A DNA stretch of 64,000 bases from Pelagibacterales bacterium SAG-MED28 (GTDB lineage: Bacteria > Pseudomonadota > Alphaproteobacteria > Pelagibacterales > Pelagibacteraceae). The notes under the pieces were generated by a model, which had not been told where the DNA came from, made no database searches, and worked only from the letters and a program-made list of their open reading frames with translations. Location: the NCBI GenBank assembly GCA_014653835.1, contig JACWDY010000001.1, positions 186,001 through 250,000 of the forward strand. The letters run 5' to 3'. The stretch's first letter is position 1. Each line of letters opens with the position of its first letter. The position numbers were made by a program, and so were the translations under genes. Positions 50,601-60,366 of this stretch are shown one piece after another.

Positions 50601-51018
50601 GACCAAAAAAATTTCTATAATTACCTGTCAATAATATTAAATCATCACTATTTTCTTTAAGATCTTCTAAATTACAAGAAGGTTCTGTTGCTCCATCATT
50701 TTTTAAATAACTTTTTGAAGATAATTTTGTTAAATTTTTATATCCAGTTTCAGATGTTGCGTATAATGAAATTTTTCCGAATATATTTAAAATATTTAGA
50801 TTAATTTGAGTTCCAATAATTGGATGTGTGCCAACTTTAGATATTTTTTCTGAAAATTCTAAAGCACCGCATAAATTATAACTATCGGACAAGCCTATTG
50901 ATTTAATTTTATTTGATTTGCAATAATCAGCTAATTCATCAATTTTTATAGCACCTTCACATATTGAATATTGAGTATGAACTTTTAAATGATTAAAATT
51001 TTTATTACTCTCTGACAT
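47602..51018 (-). CDS. dnaE: DNA polymerase III subunit alpha
   Basis: LKVHTQYSICEGAIKI PHP; GRGSGAGSLVAYCL; MPDFDIDFCEEKRDQV; RPGPM; YGFNKSHAAAYALIAYQTAYLK. Confidence 0.97.
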   Translation of the reverse strand: MSESNKNFNHLKVHTQYSICEGAIKIDELADYCKSNKIKSIGLSDSYNLCGALEFSEKISKVGTHPIIGTQINLNILNIFGKISLYATSETGYKNLTKLSSKSYLKNDGATEPSCNLEDLKENSDDLILLTGNYRNFFGQLFYKNKLKDFERILNYLKNCFKDRLYIEIQRHNENHEKNFENYLLNISNSFKLPLIATQEIFYLNENMYEAHDALICIGEKNFIDDKNRFRYSNQHYFKSQVDLEKLYSDLPEALVNNYNFHLRFNFKPKKSKPILPSIANKQSGSPEEELSKLAREGLEKRFENFILKKNKIKSKKQIKEIYEDRLTHEINIINSMDYASYFLIVSDYIKWAKKSFIPVGPGRGSGAGSLVAYCLDITDLDPIEFDLIFERFLNPDRVSMPDFDIDFCEEKRDQVFEYLKSKYKNGVAHIITFGKLKARMVLRDVGRVLGLSYGHVDRICKMVPFDPSRPLSLQESIDREPRFKEEIKNNVKVKKLIELSLKLEGLNRNMATHAAGVVIAGDKLAEQFPLYIDHSSNLTLPSTQYDMYSSENAGLVKFDLLGLKTLTVIDNTLKRLKLNKIDLDITKIDHNDKKVFSMLSTGETTGLFQLESAGMREAIKQMKPNKFDDIIALVALYRPGPMSNIPIYNDCKNGIKDPDYIHPTLKEILTPTYGIIIYQEQVMQIAQTLAGFTAAEADILRRAMGKKKKSELDRQKERFINGALKNGIAKDVASFVFTKIEPFAQYGFNKSHAAAYALIAYQTAYLKTYYKEDFIAATMSTELTNTSKLREFVEELKKLNIEIVKPSINKCFSDFKSINGKLFYGLGAIKNVGFEAITNIVNERENNGQFKSFFDFINRVNAKDVNKLQLEGLVKAGVFDEFDTDRNKILTSIPKIIQKIKNINDDKENHQSNLFDGQEKNKEAFDFESSIPWSVKELLSEEFKSIGFYLTNHPLNEFDEIFNQLKIKPYNEFYEDDLNEGLVAGTIMSIQERKSVKGTPYAIVKFSDKKAEFELFFFAETLVSNRDKLKESESFVLTLKKEKITGETSKKRINVKKILNLEEALNKPYSKVTIELKDNFNLDEIKKLLSNKGDTEINLVVKNKNKQARYSLQQNRKFDLNHLKALKAKKYVEKITV

Positions 51019-51694
51019 TAACTCGTTTTATATCACCATTAGAAATTAACAACTTGTAATCAGCCCTGTTAGCAAGTTCTCTATTGTGAGTTGCAAAAAT
51101 TATTGTTTTTTTTAATTTTTTTAATTTTAAAAAATATGAAAATATTTCTTTTGAGGTTTTAAAATCTAAATTACCTGTCGGTTCATCTGCTAAAATTATA
51201 TTTGTCTCAGCTATTATAGCTCTAGCTATAGCTACCCTTTGCTGTTCTCCACCAGAGAGTTCTTTTGGAAAATGTTGAGATCTATCTAGAATTTTTATTG
51301 CTTTGAGAATTGTTTTAGCTTTATTTTTAGCATTTTCAACTTTCTCACCTTTAATAATTGAGGGCATCATTACATTTTCAATTGCAGTAAAGTCATTTAA
51401 TAAATTATTATCCTGAAAAATAATTGAAATATTTTTCCTTCTTATTTCATCTTTGTCTTCATCCGTAAATTTTCTAGTCAAAACATTATTAATCTTAATA
51501 TCCCCTTTAGTAGGTTCGTCCAATAAAGCTAACAAGTGAAGTAGTGATGATTTGCCAGATCCAGATGGACCTACTAAAGCCACAAGATCACCCTGCTTAA
51601 TTTTTAAATTAAGATTGTTAAATAAATTAACATTTCCTTTTACATGTTTGTAAATTTTTCTAAGATTAATTGTCTCTAATAAAATTTTAGTCAT
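51005..51694 (-). CDS. lolD: Lipoprotein-releasing ABC transporter ATP-binding protein
   Basis: GPSGSGKSSLLHLLALLDEP; LSGGEQQRVAIARA; LADEPTGNLD. Confidence 0.92.
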   Translation of the reverse strand: MTKILLETINLRKIYKHVKGNVNLFNNLNLKIKQGDLVALVGPSGSGKSSLLHLLALLDEPTKGDIKINNVLTRKFTDEDKDEIRRKNISIIFQDNNLLNDFTAIENVMMPSIIKGEKVENAKNKAKTILKAIKILDRSQHFPKELSGGEQQRVAIARAIIAETNIILADEPTGNLDFKTSKEIFSYFLKLKKLKKTIIFATHNRELANRADYKLLISNGDIKRVNVRE

Positions 51695-52919
51695 ATTTTA
51701 ATGCTCTAAATGTTTTCATTTTTGAAATATGTCTGGCAGGAATATAAGAGGCTATAGCTGAAACTAATAGTGAAAGAGTAAAAATTACAAATATTGAAAT
51801 TAAATTAATTTCACTCGGTAACTTTTCTAAAAAATATATATCACTTGGAAATATCTCTAAGTTAAAGACTGTTGAAAGAAATATTCTTACTTTTTCAATA
51901 TTCAGTGAGAATAAAACTCCTAAAATAATGCCACTTATTGAAGCAAAAAATCCTATTGTAAAACCAGTTAAAAAAAATGATTTTTTTATTGATGTATTAT
52001 TTAAACCTAATGTTTTTAAGATAGCGATCTCCTTAGTCTTGTTTTTAATTAATATTGTTAGCCCTGAAATAATATTAAATGCAGCCACAATTATTATTAA
52101 AGTAAGTATTACAAACATAACATTTCTCTCAACTTTAAGAGCACTAAAAAAAGATTTATTTAAGTCAGCCCAAGTATAAATAAAATAATTTTGATTTAAT
52201 TTTTCAATTTTTTTTTTATATATGTTGGCTTCCAATGGATTCTTCAAGTAAATTTCTAGGTTTTGATCTTTAGTACCTTTGTCAAAAATCGATAAAGCAT
52301 CTTCAATATTCAAAAAAATAATATTTTGGTCAAATTCAACAAATCCTGTGTTAAATATTCCTGCAATTTTAAAAGTTTCTTGCTTTGGTAGACTTCCTAG
52401 GGGCGTAGCAACAAATGCAGATGACATTAAGCTAATACTATCTCCTTCTTTTAAATCAAGATTGAAAGCAAGCTCTGTTCCTATAAATATATTATTTTTT
52501 TTAAATTGATTAATATTTCCTCTAACAATGTTATTTTCAAAAAACTCTTTTATTTTTTTTTCTTTGTTATTAACTCCTTTAAAAATAATACCCTTTGCTT
52601 TATCATTAATTATTATTATACCTTCTCCTGAATAAGTTTTACTTATAGTGATATCTTTAAAATTTTCTTTTAATTTTGTTACATAGTCATTGTCAATTAT
52701 AAAACTATTTGGCTGAACTACGATATGTGGATTTAAACCTAAAATTTTTTTTGTTAAATCAGTTTTAAAACCGTTCATCACTGACATAACAATTATCAAA
52801 ATTGCTACTCCAAGCATTATTCCTACGAAAGAAAAAATTGATATTATTTTTAAAAAACCCTCTTTTTTTTTGGGTTTTAGATTTCTTGACGAAATTAATC
52901 TTTCTACTTTTGTGAACAA
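51687..52919 (-). CDS. Lipoprotein-releasing system permease LolC/LolE
   Basis: FVGIMLGVAILIIVMSVMNGFKTDL; FIYTWADLNKSFFSALKVERNVMF. Confidence 0.92.
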   Translation of the reverse strand: MFTKVERLISSRNLKPKKKEGFLKIISIFSFVGIMLGVAILIIVMSVMNGFKTDLTKKILGLNPHIVVQPNSFIIDNDYVTKLKENFKDITISKTYSGEGIIIINDKAKGIIFKGVNNKEKKIKEFFENNIVRGNINQFKKNNIFIGTELAFNLDLKEGDSISLMSSAFVATPLGSLPKQETFKIAGIFNTGFVEFDQNIIFLNIEDALSIFDKGTKDQNLEIYLKNPLEANIYKKKIEKLNQNYFIYTWADLNKSFFSALKVERNVMFVILTLIIIVAAFNIISGLTILIKNKTKEIAILKTLGLNNTSIKKSFFLTGFTIGFFASISGIILGVLFSLNIEKVRIFLSTVFNLEIFPSDIYFLEKLPSEINLISIFVIFTLSLLVSAIASYIPARHISKMKTFRALKYD

Positions 52920-52923
52920 TTTT

Positions 52924-54237
52924 TTATTCTTTAAGTTTAGATTTAATATTTTCTAAACTTAATAGTTCACTTCTTGAATTTAATTCTTTAAACTCAAATT
53001 TATTTTCCTCGGATTTTGATCCAATAATTATTTGAAAAGGAATACCTATTAAGTCGTGTTTTTTAAATTTATTTGACATATTCTCTTCAACATCATCTAA
53101 CAATACGTCAATATTTTGTTTTTTTAGTTCTTTATATATTTTGTCAGCTTTTTGTAAGTTATCTTTATTATTTTTATTTATACTGGGTATAATAACTACA
53201 TCAAATGGAGATATGGACTTCGGCCACTTCATTATGTCGTTATTATAATTTGCCTCTATTGTTGCCCCAACTAGTCTTGAAACACCTATCCCGTAAGATC
53301 CCATTTTTACAGATATTTTTTTTCCACTTTTATCATCAATTAAACAATTCATAGGTTTAGAGTATTTATCACCAAAATAAAATATATGCCCCACTTCAAT
53401 ACCTTTTGTTTTAATTTGATTTTTTTTATCCACTGTACCATTAAATTCTTTTTCATTGAATTTTTCATCAGTTGCAGAATAAAAATCAGAAAAATCTTTT
53501 CTCATTTGTACAAGAGAAGTATCTGTGTTTTTATATTTATTTAAATCTATTTGAAATATTCTTTTATCAGCATAAATTTGGCTCTCCCCTGTTTCAGCTA
53601 AAATAATAAATTCATGTGAAAGATCTCCTCCAATTGGGCCAGTATCTGCTGCCATTGGTATTGCTTTTAAACCAAGTCTTTCAAAAGTCTTTAAATAAGA
53701 AAAAAACATTTTGTTATAAGATTTCTTTGCTTCATCCTCAGTAACATCAAATGAATAGGCATCTTTCATATAAAATTCTTTACAACGCATTACTCCAAAT
53801 CTCGGTCTAATTTCATCTCTAAATTTCCACTGTATGTGGTACAGAATTTGGGGGAGAGATTTATATGATTTAACACTGGATCTAAAGACATCTGTTATTA
53901 ATTCCTCATTAGTCGGCCCATATAACATTTCTCTACCTTGGCGATCTTTAATTCTTAACATTTCTTCACCATAATCATCATATCGACCACTTTCTTTCCA
54001 AATTTCAGATGATTGAATAGTGGGCATCAACATCTCTTGAGCATTAATTGCATTCTGCTCTTCTCTAACAATTTGTTCTATTTTTTTCATAACTTTAAAT
54101 CCTAATGGAAGCCATGAATAAATACCTGCGGATGATTGCTTGATCATGCCAGTTCTTAGCATCAATTGGTGAGATTTTATTTTTGCTTCTGAGGGTAAAT
54201 CTTTAGTAATAGGAATGAATAATTTTGAAAGATGCAT
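52924..54237 (-). CDS. proS: Prolyl-tRNA synthetase (short form)
   Basis: MLRTGMIKQSSAGIYSWLPLGFKVMKKIEQIVREE; PRFGVMRCKEFYMKDAYSFD; no large editing insertion in 437 aa. Confidence 0.95.
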   Translation of the reverse strand: MHLSKLFIPITKDLPSEAKIKSHQLMLRTGMIKQSSAGIYSWLPLGFKVMKKIEQIVREEQNAINAQEMLMPTIQSSEIWKESGRYDDYGEEMLRIKDRQGREMLYGPTNEELITDVFRSSVKSYKSLPQILYHIQWKFRDEIRPRFGVMRCKEFYMKDAYSFDVTEDEAKKSYNKMFFSYLKTFERLGLKAIPMAADTGPIGGDLSHEFIILAETGESQIYADKRIFQIDLNKYKNTDTSLVQMRKDFSDFYSATDEKFNEKEFNGTVDKKNQIKTKGIEVGHIFYFGDKYSKPMNCLIDDKSGKKISVKMGSYGIGVSRLVGATIEANYNNDIMKWPKSISPFDVVIIPSINKNNKDNLQKADKIYKELKKQNIDVLLDDVEENMSNKFKKHDLIGIPFQIIIGSKSEENKFEFKELNSRSELLSLENIKSKLKE

Positions 54238-54238
54238 T

Positions 54239-54493
54239 TTATTGTAAGTATTCTCTTAAATTTAATAAATCAAATTTAACAAGATAATATATTACAATAA
54301 AAATTAATGAAGTAATTATCGTTGTAATTAAAAATTTTCTGGCTATTTTAGGATTTTTTGGTGCTCCAGGATCAATACCCTCTATTTTTTCTCTAAATTT
54401 TTCTTTATTTGATTGTATTCCAACTGGAAGTACAGAAAAGAAAATTATCCACCAAATTAATACATAGACGATGATCGAACCAGTTATACCCAC
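54239..54493 (-). CDS. DUF1467 family membrane protein
   Basis: YVLIWWIIFFSVLPVG...GIDPGAPKNPKIARKFLITTIITS. Confidence 0.8.
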   Translation of the reverse strand: MGITGSIIVYVLIWWIIFFSVLPVGIQSNKEKFREKIEGIDPGAPKNPKIARKFLITTIITSLIFIVIYYLVKFDLLNLREYLQ

Positions 54494-56154
54494 TAGACTC
54501 TCGCAATATTAATATTTGTAAAAGGTTTTTTTCCAGTTTTTTCTCTAACAATTCTTCTGCAGTTTTGCTTGATAGTTTCTATTAAATTATTTTGTTGGTT
54601 TTTAGAATCTAAGGAAAAAGTTCTACAAATATTTAAAATCTCATCTTCTATGTCGAAGATAAAAGGTTCATGTTCATTATTCTCTGGAATGCCTTTGAAT
54701 GAAATAATGGGTTTTTTAATTTTTCCATTATTTGAAACGATTAAAGTAATTTCTAAATAGCCGTTCAATGATAGATTTTTTCTCTCTTTAATTGATTGTG
54801 AGTCACTTTCAACATTAACACTTCCATCTAAATAAACACGTCCAGATGGTGCTTTATCTATAATTGCTGGATGTTCATTTGGAAGAATTTTAATGATATC
54901 ACCATTTTCTATTAATAAGGCTTTTGGAACTTGCATCTCTTTGGCAAAAGATACATGTTCTACCATATGCCTATGCTCTCCATGTACAGGAATAACACAT
55001 TTTGGTTTCACCCATTTGTACATATCTTTTAAATCGTCTCTATTAGGATGACCTGACACATGAACAAATGCGTTCTCCTCCGTAATAATTTCTATTTTGT
55101 TTTTTACTATCAAATTCTGAAGTTGATATAATTTTTTCTCATTTCCGGGAATAATTTTTGATGAGAAAATAACACAATCGCCAGACTCTAAAAAAACTTC
55201 TGGATGTACTCCGTTAATTATTCTAGTCATTGCTCCCATTGGTTCTCCTTGGCTTCCAGTTGCTAAATATAGAATTTTATTTTTTTCAATTTTTTTGGCT
55301 TCTCTTGGATCAACAGGATCAATCATTCCTTTAAGATAACCGCACTTTTTTGCTGCTTTATAAATTCGTTGCATTGATCTTCCAACTAAACAAATATTTC
55401 TTCCAGTTTTTTTTGCGCAATAAAAAATAGACTCCATTCTTGCGACGTTAGAGGCAAAAGATGTTACTAGTAGTCTACTGGTTTTTAATTCCATAATCCT
55501 TAAAAGACTATCTCTTACTTCTGACTCAGAACCTGCTCTTCCTGGGCTAAATATATTTGTTGAATCACAAATCATAGCTGAGACGCCATTATCACCAATT
55601 TTTTTTAGTTTTGCTTCATCAATTGTTCCACCTATTAATGGATTAGGATCAATTTTCCAATCTCCGGTATGCAATATGGTCCCTAGTGGAGTTTTAATGC
55701 AAAGACCATTAGGTTCTAGAATAGAATGTGTTAAAGTTACAAAATCAATTTCAAAGTGTCCAAGTTTAATTTTACTATTTAGTGCTACAATTTTTAAATA
55801 TGAAAGTATGTCTATTTTTTTTTCTTTAAATTTCTCTATTAGTAATGTCGCTGTAAAAGGAGTTGCATAAATTTTACATTTTAGTTTGGGCCAAATATGA
55901 GCTACAGCTCCAATATGATCTTCATGAGCATGCGTTAAAACTATACCAAGTAAATCGTTTTTTTTATCAATTATAAAACCTGGGTCAGGCATAATTAAAT
56001 CTACTCCAGGAATAGAGTCATCAGCAAAAGAAACACCCATGTCTACAATAATCCATTTATGATCATTTTCTTTACCATAAGCATAAAGATTCATATTTGC
56101 TCCTATTTCACCAGAGCCACCTAAAGGACAAAAAAGTAGTTCTTCTTTACTCAT
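54493..56154 (-). CDS. rnj: Ribonuclease J
   Basis: LTHAHEDHIGAV; GDWKID; VHVSGHPNRDDL; VIPVHGEHRHM. Confidence 0.94.
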   Translation of the reverse strand: MSKEELLFCPLGGSGEIGANMNLYAYGKENDHKWIIVDMGVSFADDSIPGVDLIMPDPGFIIDKKNDLLGIVLTHAHEDHIGAVAHIWPKLKCKIYATPFTATLLIEKFKEKKIDILSYLKIVALNSKIKLGHFEIDFVTLTHSILEPNGLCIKTPLGTILHTGDWKIDPNPLIGGTIDEAKLKKIGDNGVSAMICDSTNIFSPGRAGSESEVRDSLLRIMELKTSRLLVTSFASNVARMESIFYCAKKTGRNICLVGRSMQRIYKAAKKCGYLKGMIDPVDPREAKKIEKNKILYLATGSQGEPMGAMTRIINGVHPEVFLESGDCVIFSSKIIPGNEKKLYQLQNLIVKNKIEIITEENAFVHVSGHPNRDDLKDMYKWVKPKCVIPVHGEHRHMVEHVSFAKEMQVPKALLIENGDIIKILPNEHPAIIDKAPSGRVYLDGSVNVESDSQSIKERKNLSLNGYLEITLIVSNNGKIKKPIISFKGIPENNEHEPFIFDIEDEILNICRTFSLDSKNQQNNLIETIKQNCRRIVREKTGKKPFTNINIARV

Positions 56155-56897
56155 ATAAATTCTTTATAAACTTTTGAAATGCCTTTAACAGTAATATTTT
56201 GATCAACAAATATTTTTCTTTTTATCACTTTCTTAAAAAAATTTGCATAACCTCCCGTAAGTATGATTTTATACTTAAGTTTTTCCTTGGAGATAATTTT
56301 GTTGATAATATTGTTTATTAAACCCTCGTAACCCCATACAAAGCCGGCGTTAAGTGCTTCTTTTGTATTCTTTCCATAAGTTCTTTGATGATTTTTTAAA
56401 TTTATTTTTGGAAGTAAGGCGGTTGATTTAATTAAATTTTTCATGGAAAGCTTTATCCCAGGAGCAATTACGCCTCCCTCATATTTGCCATTTTTAATCA
56501 CATCAAATGTAGTAGCTGTACCAAAATCTAAAACTAAACAATTTTTATACTTTTGTACGCCTATTGCATTTGCAATTCTGTCTGAGCCTAATCGATGTTT
56601 ATTCTTAATATTTATTCTTATAATTTTTTTTAAATCAAAATCTTTTATTTCTAAAAATTTATATTGAGATTTTTTAAATTTTTTCTTTATTTCTTTAAAT
56701 GCTTTTGGAACTACACTTGAAAACAAAAAAACTTTATTTAAATCTTTTGTCAATTTATTAGAGAGAAATTTCTTTAAAAAAATACCTTTATAAATTTTAT
56801 CTGTTTGAAATTCATAAGATCTTAAAATTTTAAACTCTTTGTTTAAAATACATAATTTTGTTGAAGTATTTCCTATATCGCCAATTAAATATTTCAT
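56151..56897 (-). CDS. coaX: Type III pantothenate kinase
   Basis: LIGDIGNTSTKLCI; HRLGSDRIANAIG; VLDFGTATTFDVI; GGVIAPGI. Confidence 0.93.
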   Translation of the reverse strand: MKYLIGDIGNTSTKLCILNKEFKILRSYEFQTDKIYKGIFLKKFLSNKLTKDLNKVFLFSSVVPKAFKEIKKKFKKSQYKFLEIKDFDLKKIIRINIKNKHRLGSDRIANAIGVQKYKNCLVLDFGTATTFDVIKNGKYEGGVIAPGIKLSMKNLIKSTALLPKINLKNHQRTYGKNTKEALNAGFVWGYEGLINNIINKIISKEKLKYKIILTGGYANFFKKVIKRKIFVDQNITVKGISKVYKEFI

Positions 56898-57538
56898 GCT
56901 TTATTAGTATATTTTATTAAATCTAAATAAGAGTATTTTTGTGTTTTTATTAGAAATTTTTCATATTTTTTTTTTATTATGTAAAGCAGCTTATTATTAT
57001 CAATATTTCTATTAATTATATATTTTAAACAAGTTGATGAAAAACTTTTGATATTTGGGTCGAAATTAGTATTTATGCCCATTCCAACTATTAAGAATTT
57101 CTTTTTTCCGTAAATAATTGTTTCCTGTAAAATTCCGCAAATTTTTTTTTTACTAAACAATAAGTCATTCGGCCATTTAATCTTAATTTTTTTTTTAAAT
57201 TCTTTAGAAATTATATGTCTTATCAAATAAGCATTTAAAATAGCAAAATGTTTGAAATTAATTTTTCTTTGGTTTAATTCAAAAAAAATAGTAAAAAATA
57301 GATTGCCTTTTTTTGAAATCCATTTCTTTCCCATTGTTCCTCTGCCTCTTGTTTGCTTCAAAGAAGTAATTATAGTTGGTTTTGAATACTTGCTCTTAAT
57401 AAGTCTTAAAGCTGTATCATTTGTACTTTTTACACTTTTAAATTTTAATAATTTTATTTTCATTAATAAATAAATAACGACTCTGCAATATTGTTTAATG
57501 CTGAGGGATATAAAAAGAAGGTTAATAAGGTGATACAA
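56894..57538 (-). CDS. birA: Biotin--[acetyl-CoA-carboxylase] ligase (likely starts at internal MKIKLLKFKSVKSTNDTAL)
   Basis: SVKSTNDTAL; TRGRGTMGKKWISKKGNLFFTI; KWPNDLLFSKKKICGIL; VGMGINTN. Confidence 0.9.
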   Translation of the reverse strand: MYHLINLLFISLSIKQYCRVVIYLLMKIKLLKFKSVKSTNDTALRLIKSKYSKPTIITSLKQTRGRGTMGKKWISKKGNLFFTIFFELNQRKINFKHFAILNAYLIRHIISKEFKKKIKIKWPNDLLFSKKKICGILQETIIYGKKKFLIVGMGINTNFDPNIKSFSSTCLKYIINRNIDNNKLLYIIKKKYEKFLIKTQKYSYLDLIKYTNKA

Positions 57539-58878
57539 CTTATTAAAATTGATAATTGAGCGAATTTATTTTTAGGGGCATCAAATGTTATTACGCTATC
57601 ATCAAAATATATCGTTTTGATTATTTTAAGATAATAAAAAGCTGATATTACTGTGGTAAGTAAACCAATTATTGCTAGCGCATACATCTTTTGTTCAAGT
57701 ACTGCCGTAAATACATAAAATTTTGCAAAAAAACCTCCAAGTGGCGGTATACCAGCTAAAGAAAATAATATTACTAAAAATGAAATAGCTATAATGGGAT
57801 GCTTTCTTGAAATTCCAGAAAGATCTGAAATTTTTTCTTTATATTCACCATCTTTTTTTAATAGGTATAGACATGAGAAAGCTCCAATATTCATTATTAC
57901 GTAAATAGCTATATAAACTATTGCACTTTCATATCCTGAAATAACGCCGGTAGCCACACCCGCTAAAGCGTATCCTATGTGACCAATAGAGCTGTAAGCT
58001 AAAAGTCTTTTTATATTTGTTTGACCAATTGCGGCTACTGCACCTAAAATCATAGATGCCAAAGATATAAAAATAATAATTGTTTGCCATTCTAATAATA
58101 TATTTGAAAAAGGAATATGCATAAACTTAATCAAAATTGCGAGACCTGCAACTTTTGGAACTACAGCGAAATAACTTGTAATTGATGTTGGTGCACCTTC
58201 ATATACGTCTGGTGTCCACATGTGAAAAGGAACTGCAGAAACTTTAAAAGCTAAACCAACTAAAATAAATACCATAGCGAAAACTGCTCCAATATTTTCT
58301 TTATTTAATTCGTTTGCTATTAAGTCAAAATTCGTTGACCCAGTAAAACCATATAATAACGAACATCCATAAAGAAGTAAGCCTGAGGATAAAGCACTTA
58401 GCACAAAATATTTAATGCCTGACTCTGAAGACCTTAAATTGTCTCTGTCAATTGATGCGAGTATATAAAGCGATAAAGATTGAAGTTCTAAGCCAAGATA
58501 AAATAATATAATGTCGTTAGAACTTACCATGAAAAACATTCCTAAAATTGAAAGTAAAATAATAATTGGGTATTCAAATTTTCCTAATTTACTATCAATT
58601 ATAAAAGCTTTAGATGAATTAAGGACGAATAAACTTGAGATCAGTATTAAAATTTTAAAAAAATTTGAGTAAGCATCTCTTGAAAAACTATCTAAGAATA
58701 TTTTTTCAGAACTATTATAATTGTTAAATATTATAGCTATAGTCACTAGAATTATTATTGAACTTAAATTAAAGATCAGATTAAAACTATTCTTAATAAA
58801 AACTCCAATCATTAAAGCAGAAAAAATTGATATAGTTAAAAATATTTCTGGGAGTAATACATTTAAATTGTTTATCAT
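57463..58878 (-). CDS. nuoN: NADH-quinone oxidoreductase subunit N
   Basis: Polytopic; PFHMWTPDVYEGAPTSITSYFAVVPK. Confidence 0.95.
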   Translation of the reverse strand: MINNLNVLLPEIFLTISIFSALMIGVFIKNSFNLIFNLSSIIILVTIAIIFNNYNSSEKIFLDSFSRDAYSNFFKILILISSLFVLNSSKAFIIDSKLGKFEYPIIILLSILGMFFMVSSNDIILFYLGLELQSLSLYILASIDRDNLRSSESGIKYFVLSALSSGLLLYGCSLLYGFTGSTNFDLIANELNKENIGAVFAMVFILVGLAFKVSAVPFHMWTPDVYEGAPTSITSYFAVVPKVAGLAILIKFMHIPFSNILLEWQTIIIFISLASMILGAVAAIGQTNIKRLLAYSSIGHIGYALAGVATGVISGYESAIVYIAIYVIMNIGAFSCLYLLKKDGEYKEKISDLSGISRKHPIIAISFLVILFSLAGIPPLGGFFAKFYVFTAVLEQKMYALAIIGLLTTVISAFYYLKIIKTIYFDDSVITFDAPKNKFAQLSILISCITLLTFFLYPSALNNIAESLFIY

Positions 58879-60365
58879 TAATTTAATCCTTTTGATTTAA
58901 TTGCTATCTCATAATTATTTATCAAATTATCTACAGAGAAATTTACAGTATCTATTAATGGAACAGGATAAAAACCAAAATAAATTACTAGTAAGCCTAA
59001 AGGAACTAACATCAATGTCTCTAGTTTATTAACATCTTTCAAAATTTTAATTTCACTATTATTCGTGTTTCCAAAAATAACTCTTTTGCTAAGCCAGAGC
59101 ATATAGGCTGCTCCAAGAACAACTCCAAAAGTAGCAATCATTGCAATCAAATAATTTTTTTGAAAAGCTCCAGTCAAAACCAAAAACTCACCTAAAAATC
59201 CTGAAGTTCCTGGAAGGCCTAAACCTGCTAAAGCAAAGATTATAAATAAAAAAGAATATTTTGGTAGATAATTTACTAATCCTCCGTATGTACTTATCAT
59301 TCTCGAGTGCAGTCTGTCATATACAACTCCCACACATAAAAAAAGCGCCGCAGAAATTAATCCATGACTTATCATTTGAAAAATACTTCCCTCAATACCT
59401 TGTTTTGTAAAAGTAAAAATACCCAAAGTAACATATCCCATATGAGCAACAGAGGAATAGGCGATTAGTTTTTTCATGTCCTCCTGCATTAAAGCTACTA
59501 ATGATGTATAAATAATTGCAATTATACTTAAGGTAAAAATTAATGGGGTAAAGTATTCAGATGCTAAAGGAAACATAGGTAGCGAAAATCTTAAAAAACC
59601 GTAACCCGCCATTTTAAGAAGTATTGCAGCTAATATCACTGAACCCGCAGTCGGTGCTTCAACATGGGCGTCTGGTAACCAAGTATGAACAGGCCACATT
59701 GGCGTCTTAACTGCGAAAGAACTAAAAAAAGCTAGCCATAATATATTTTGATATTCTTTAGGTATTTTTATCTCGTATATTTGTGTGATGTCTGTTGTGC
59801 CCGTTAACCAATAAATAAATATTATAGCCGCTAACATTAAAACTGAACCTAAAAGGGTAAAAAGAAAGAATTTAAAAGCTGAATAAACTCTTTTAGGTCC
59901 GCCCCAAACTCCTATGATTAAAAACATTGGAATTAATCCTGCTTCAAAAAAAAGATAGAATACTACTAAATCTAAAGAGCAGAAAACACCTAACATAAAT
60001 GTTTCGAGTATTAAAATTGCAATCAGAAACTCTTTAATTCTTGTTTTAACACTGTTGACACAAGATATAATGCAAATTGGAGTTATAAAAGTTGTAAGCA
60101 CTATAAAAAGTATCGAAATACCATCAACACCTAATTTAAATTTTATAAAATCATTTATCCAAGATTTTTCCTCTAAAAATTGAAAATCTGAAGATGATAA
60201 ATCTAGTGAGAACCAAACAAATAAAGATAATATAAACGTAGCTAAACTACTAAAAAGAGAAATATAAATTGCGCTATTATCATTTTTTTGCCCTTTTGAT
60301 AAAAAAATAAAAATAGAACTAATTAATGGTAAAAATATTAGAGTCGTTAAAATTGGAAAATTCAT
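58878..60365 (-). CDS. nuoM: NADH-quinone oxidoreductase subunit M
   Basis: PMWPVHTWLPDAHVEAPTAGSVILAAILLKMAGYG. Confidence 0.96.
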   Translation of the reverse strand: MNFPILTTLIFLPLISSIFIFLSKGQKNDNSAIYISLFSSLATFILSLFVWFSLDLSSSDFQFLEEKSWINDFIKFKLGVDGISILFIVLTTFITPICIISCVNSVKTRIKEFLIAILILETFMLGVFCSLDLVVFYLFFEAGLIPMFLIIGVWGGPKRVYSAFKFFLFTLLGSVLMLAAIIFIYWLTGTTDITQIYEIKIPKEYQNILWLAFFSSFAVKTPMWPVHTWLPDAHVEAPTAGSVILAAILLKMAGYGFLRFSLPMFPLASEYFTPLIFTLSIIAIIYTSLVALMQEDMKKLIAYSSVAHMGYVTLGIFTFTKQGIEGSIFQMISHGLISAALFLCVGVVYDRLHSRMISTYGGLVNYLPKYSFLFIIFALAGLGLPGTSGFLGEFLVLTGAFQKNYLIAMIATFGVVLGAAYMLWLSKRVIFGNTNNSEIKILKDVNKLETLMLVPLGLLVIYFGFYPVPLIDTVNFSVDNLINNYEIAIKSKGLN

Positions 60366-60366
60366 T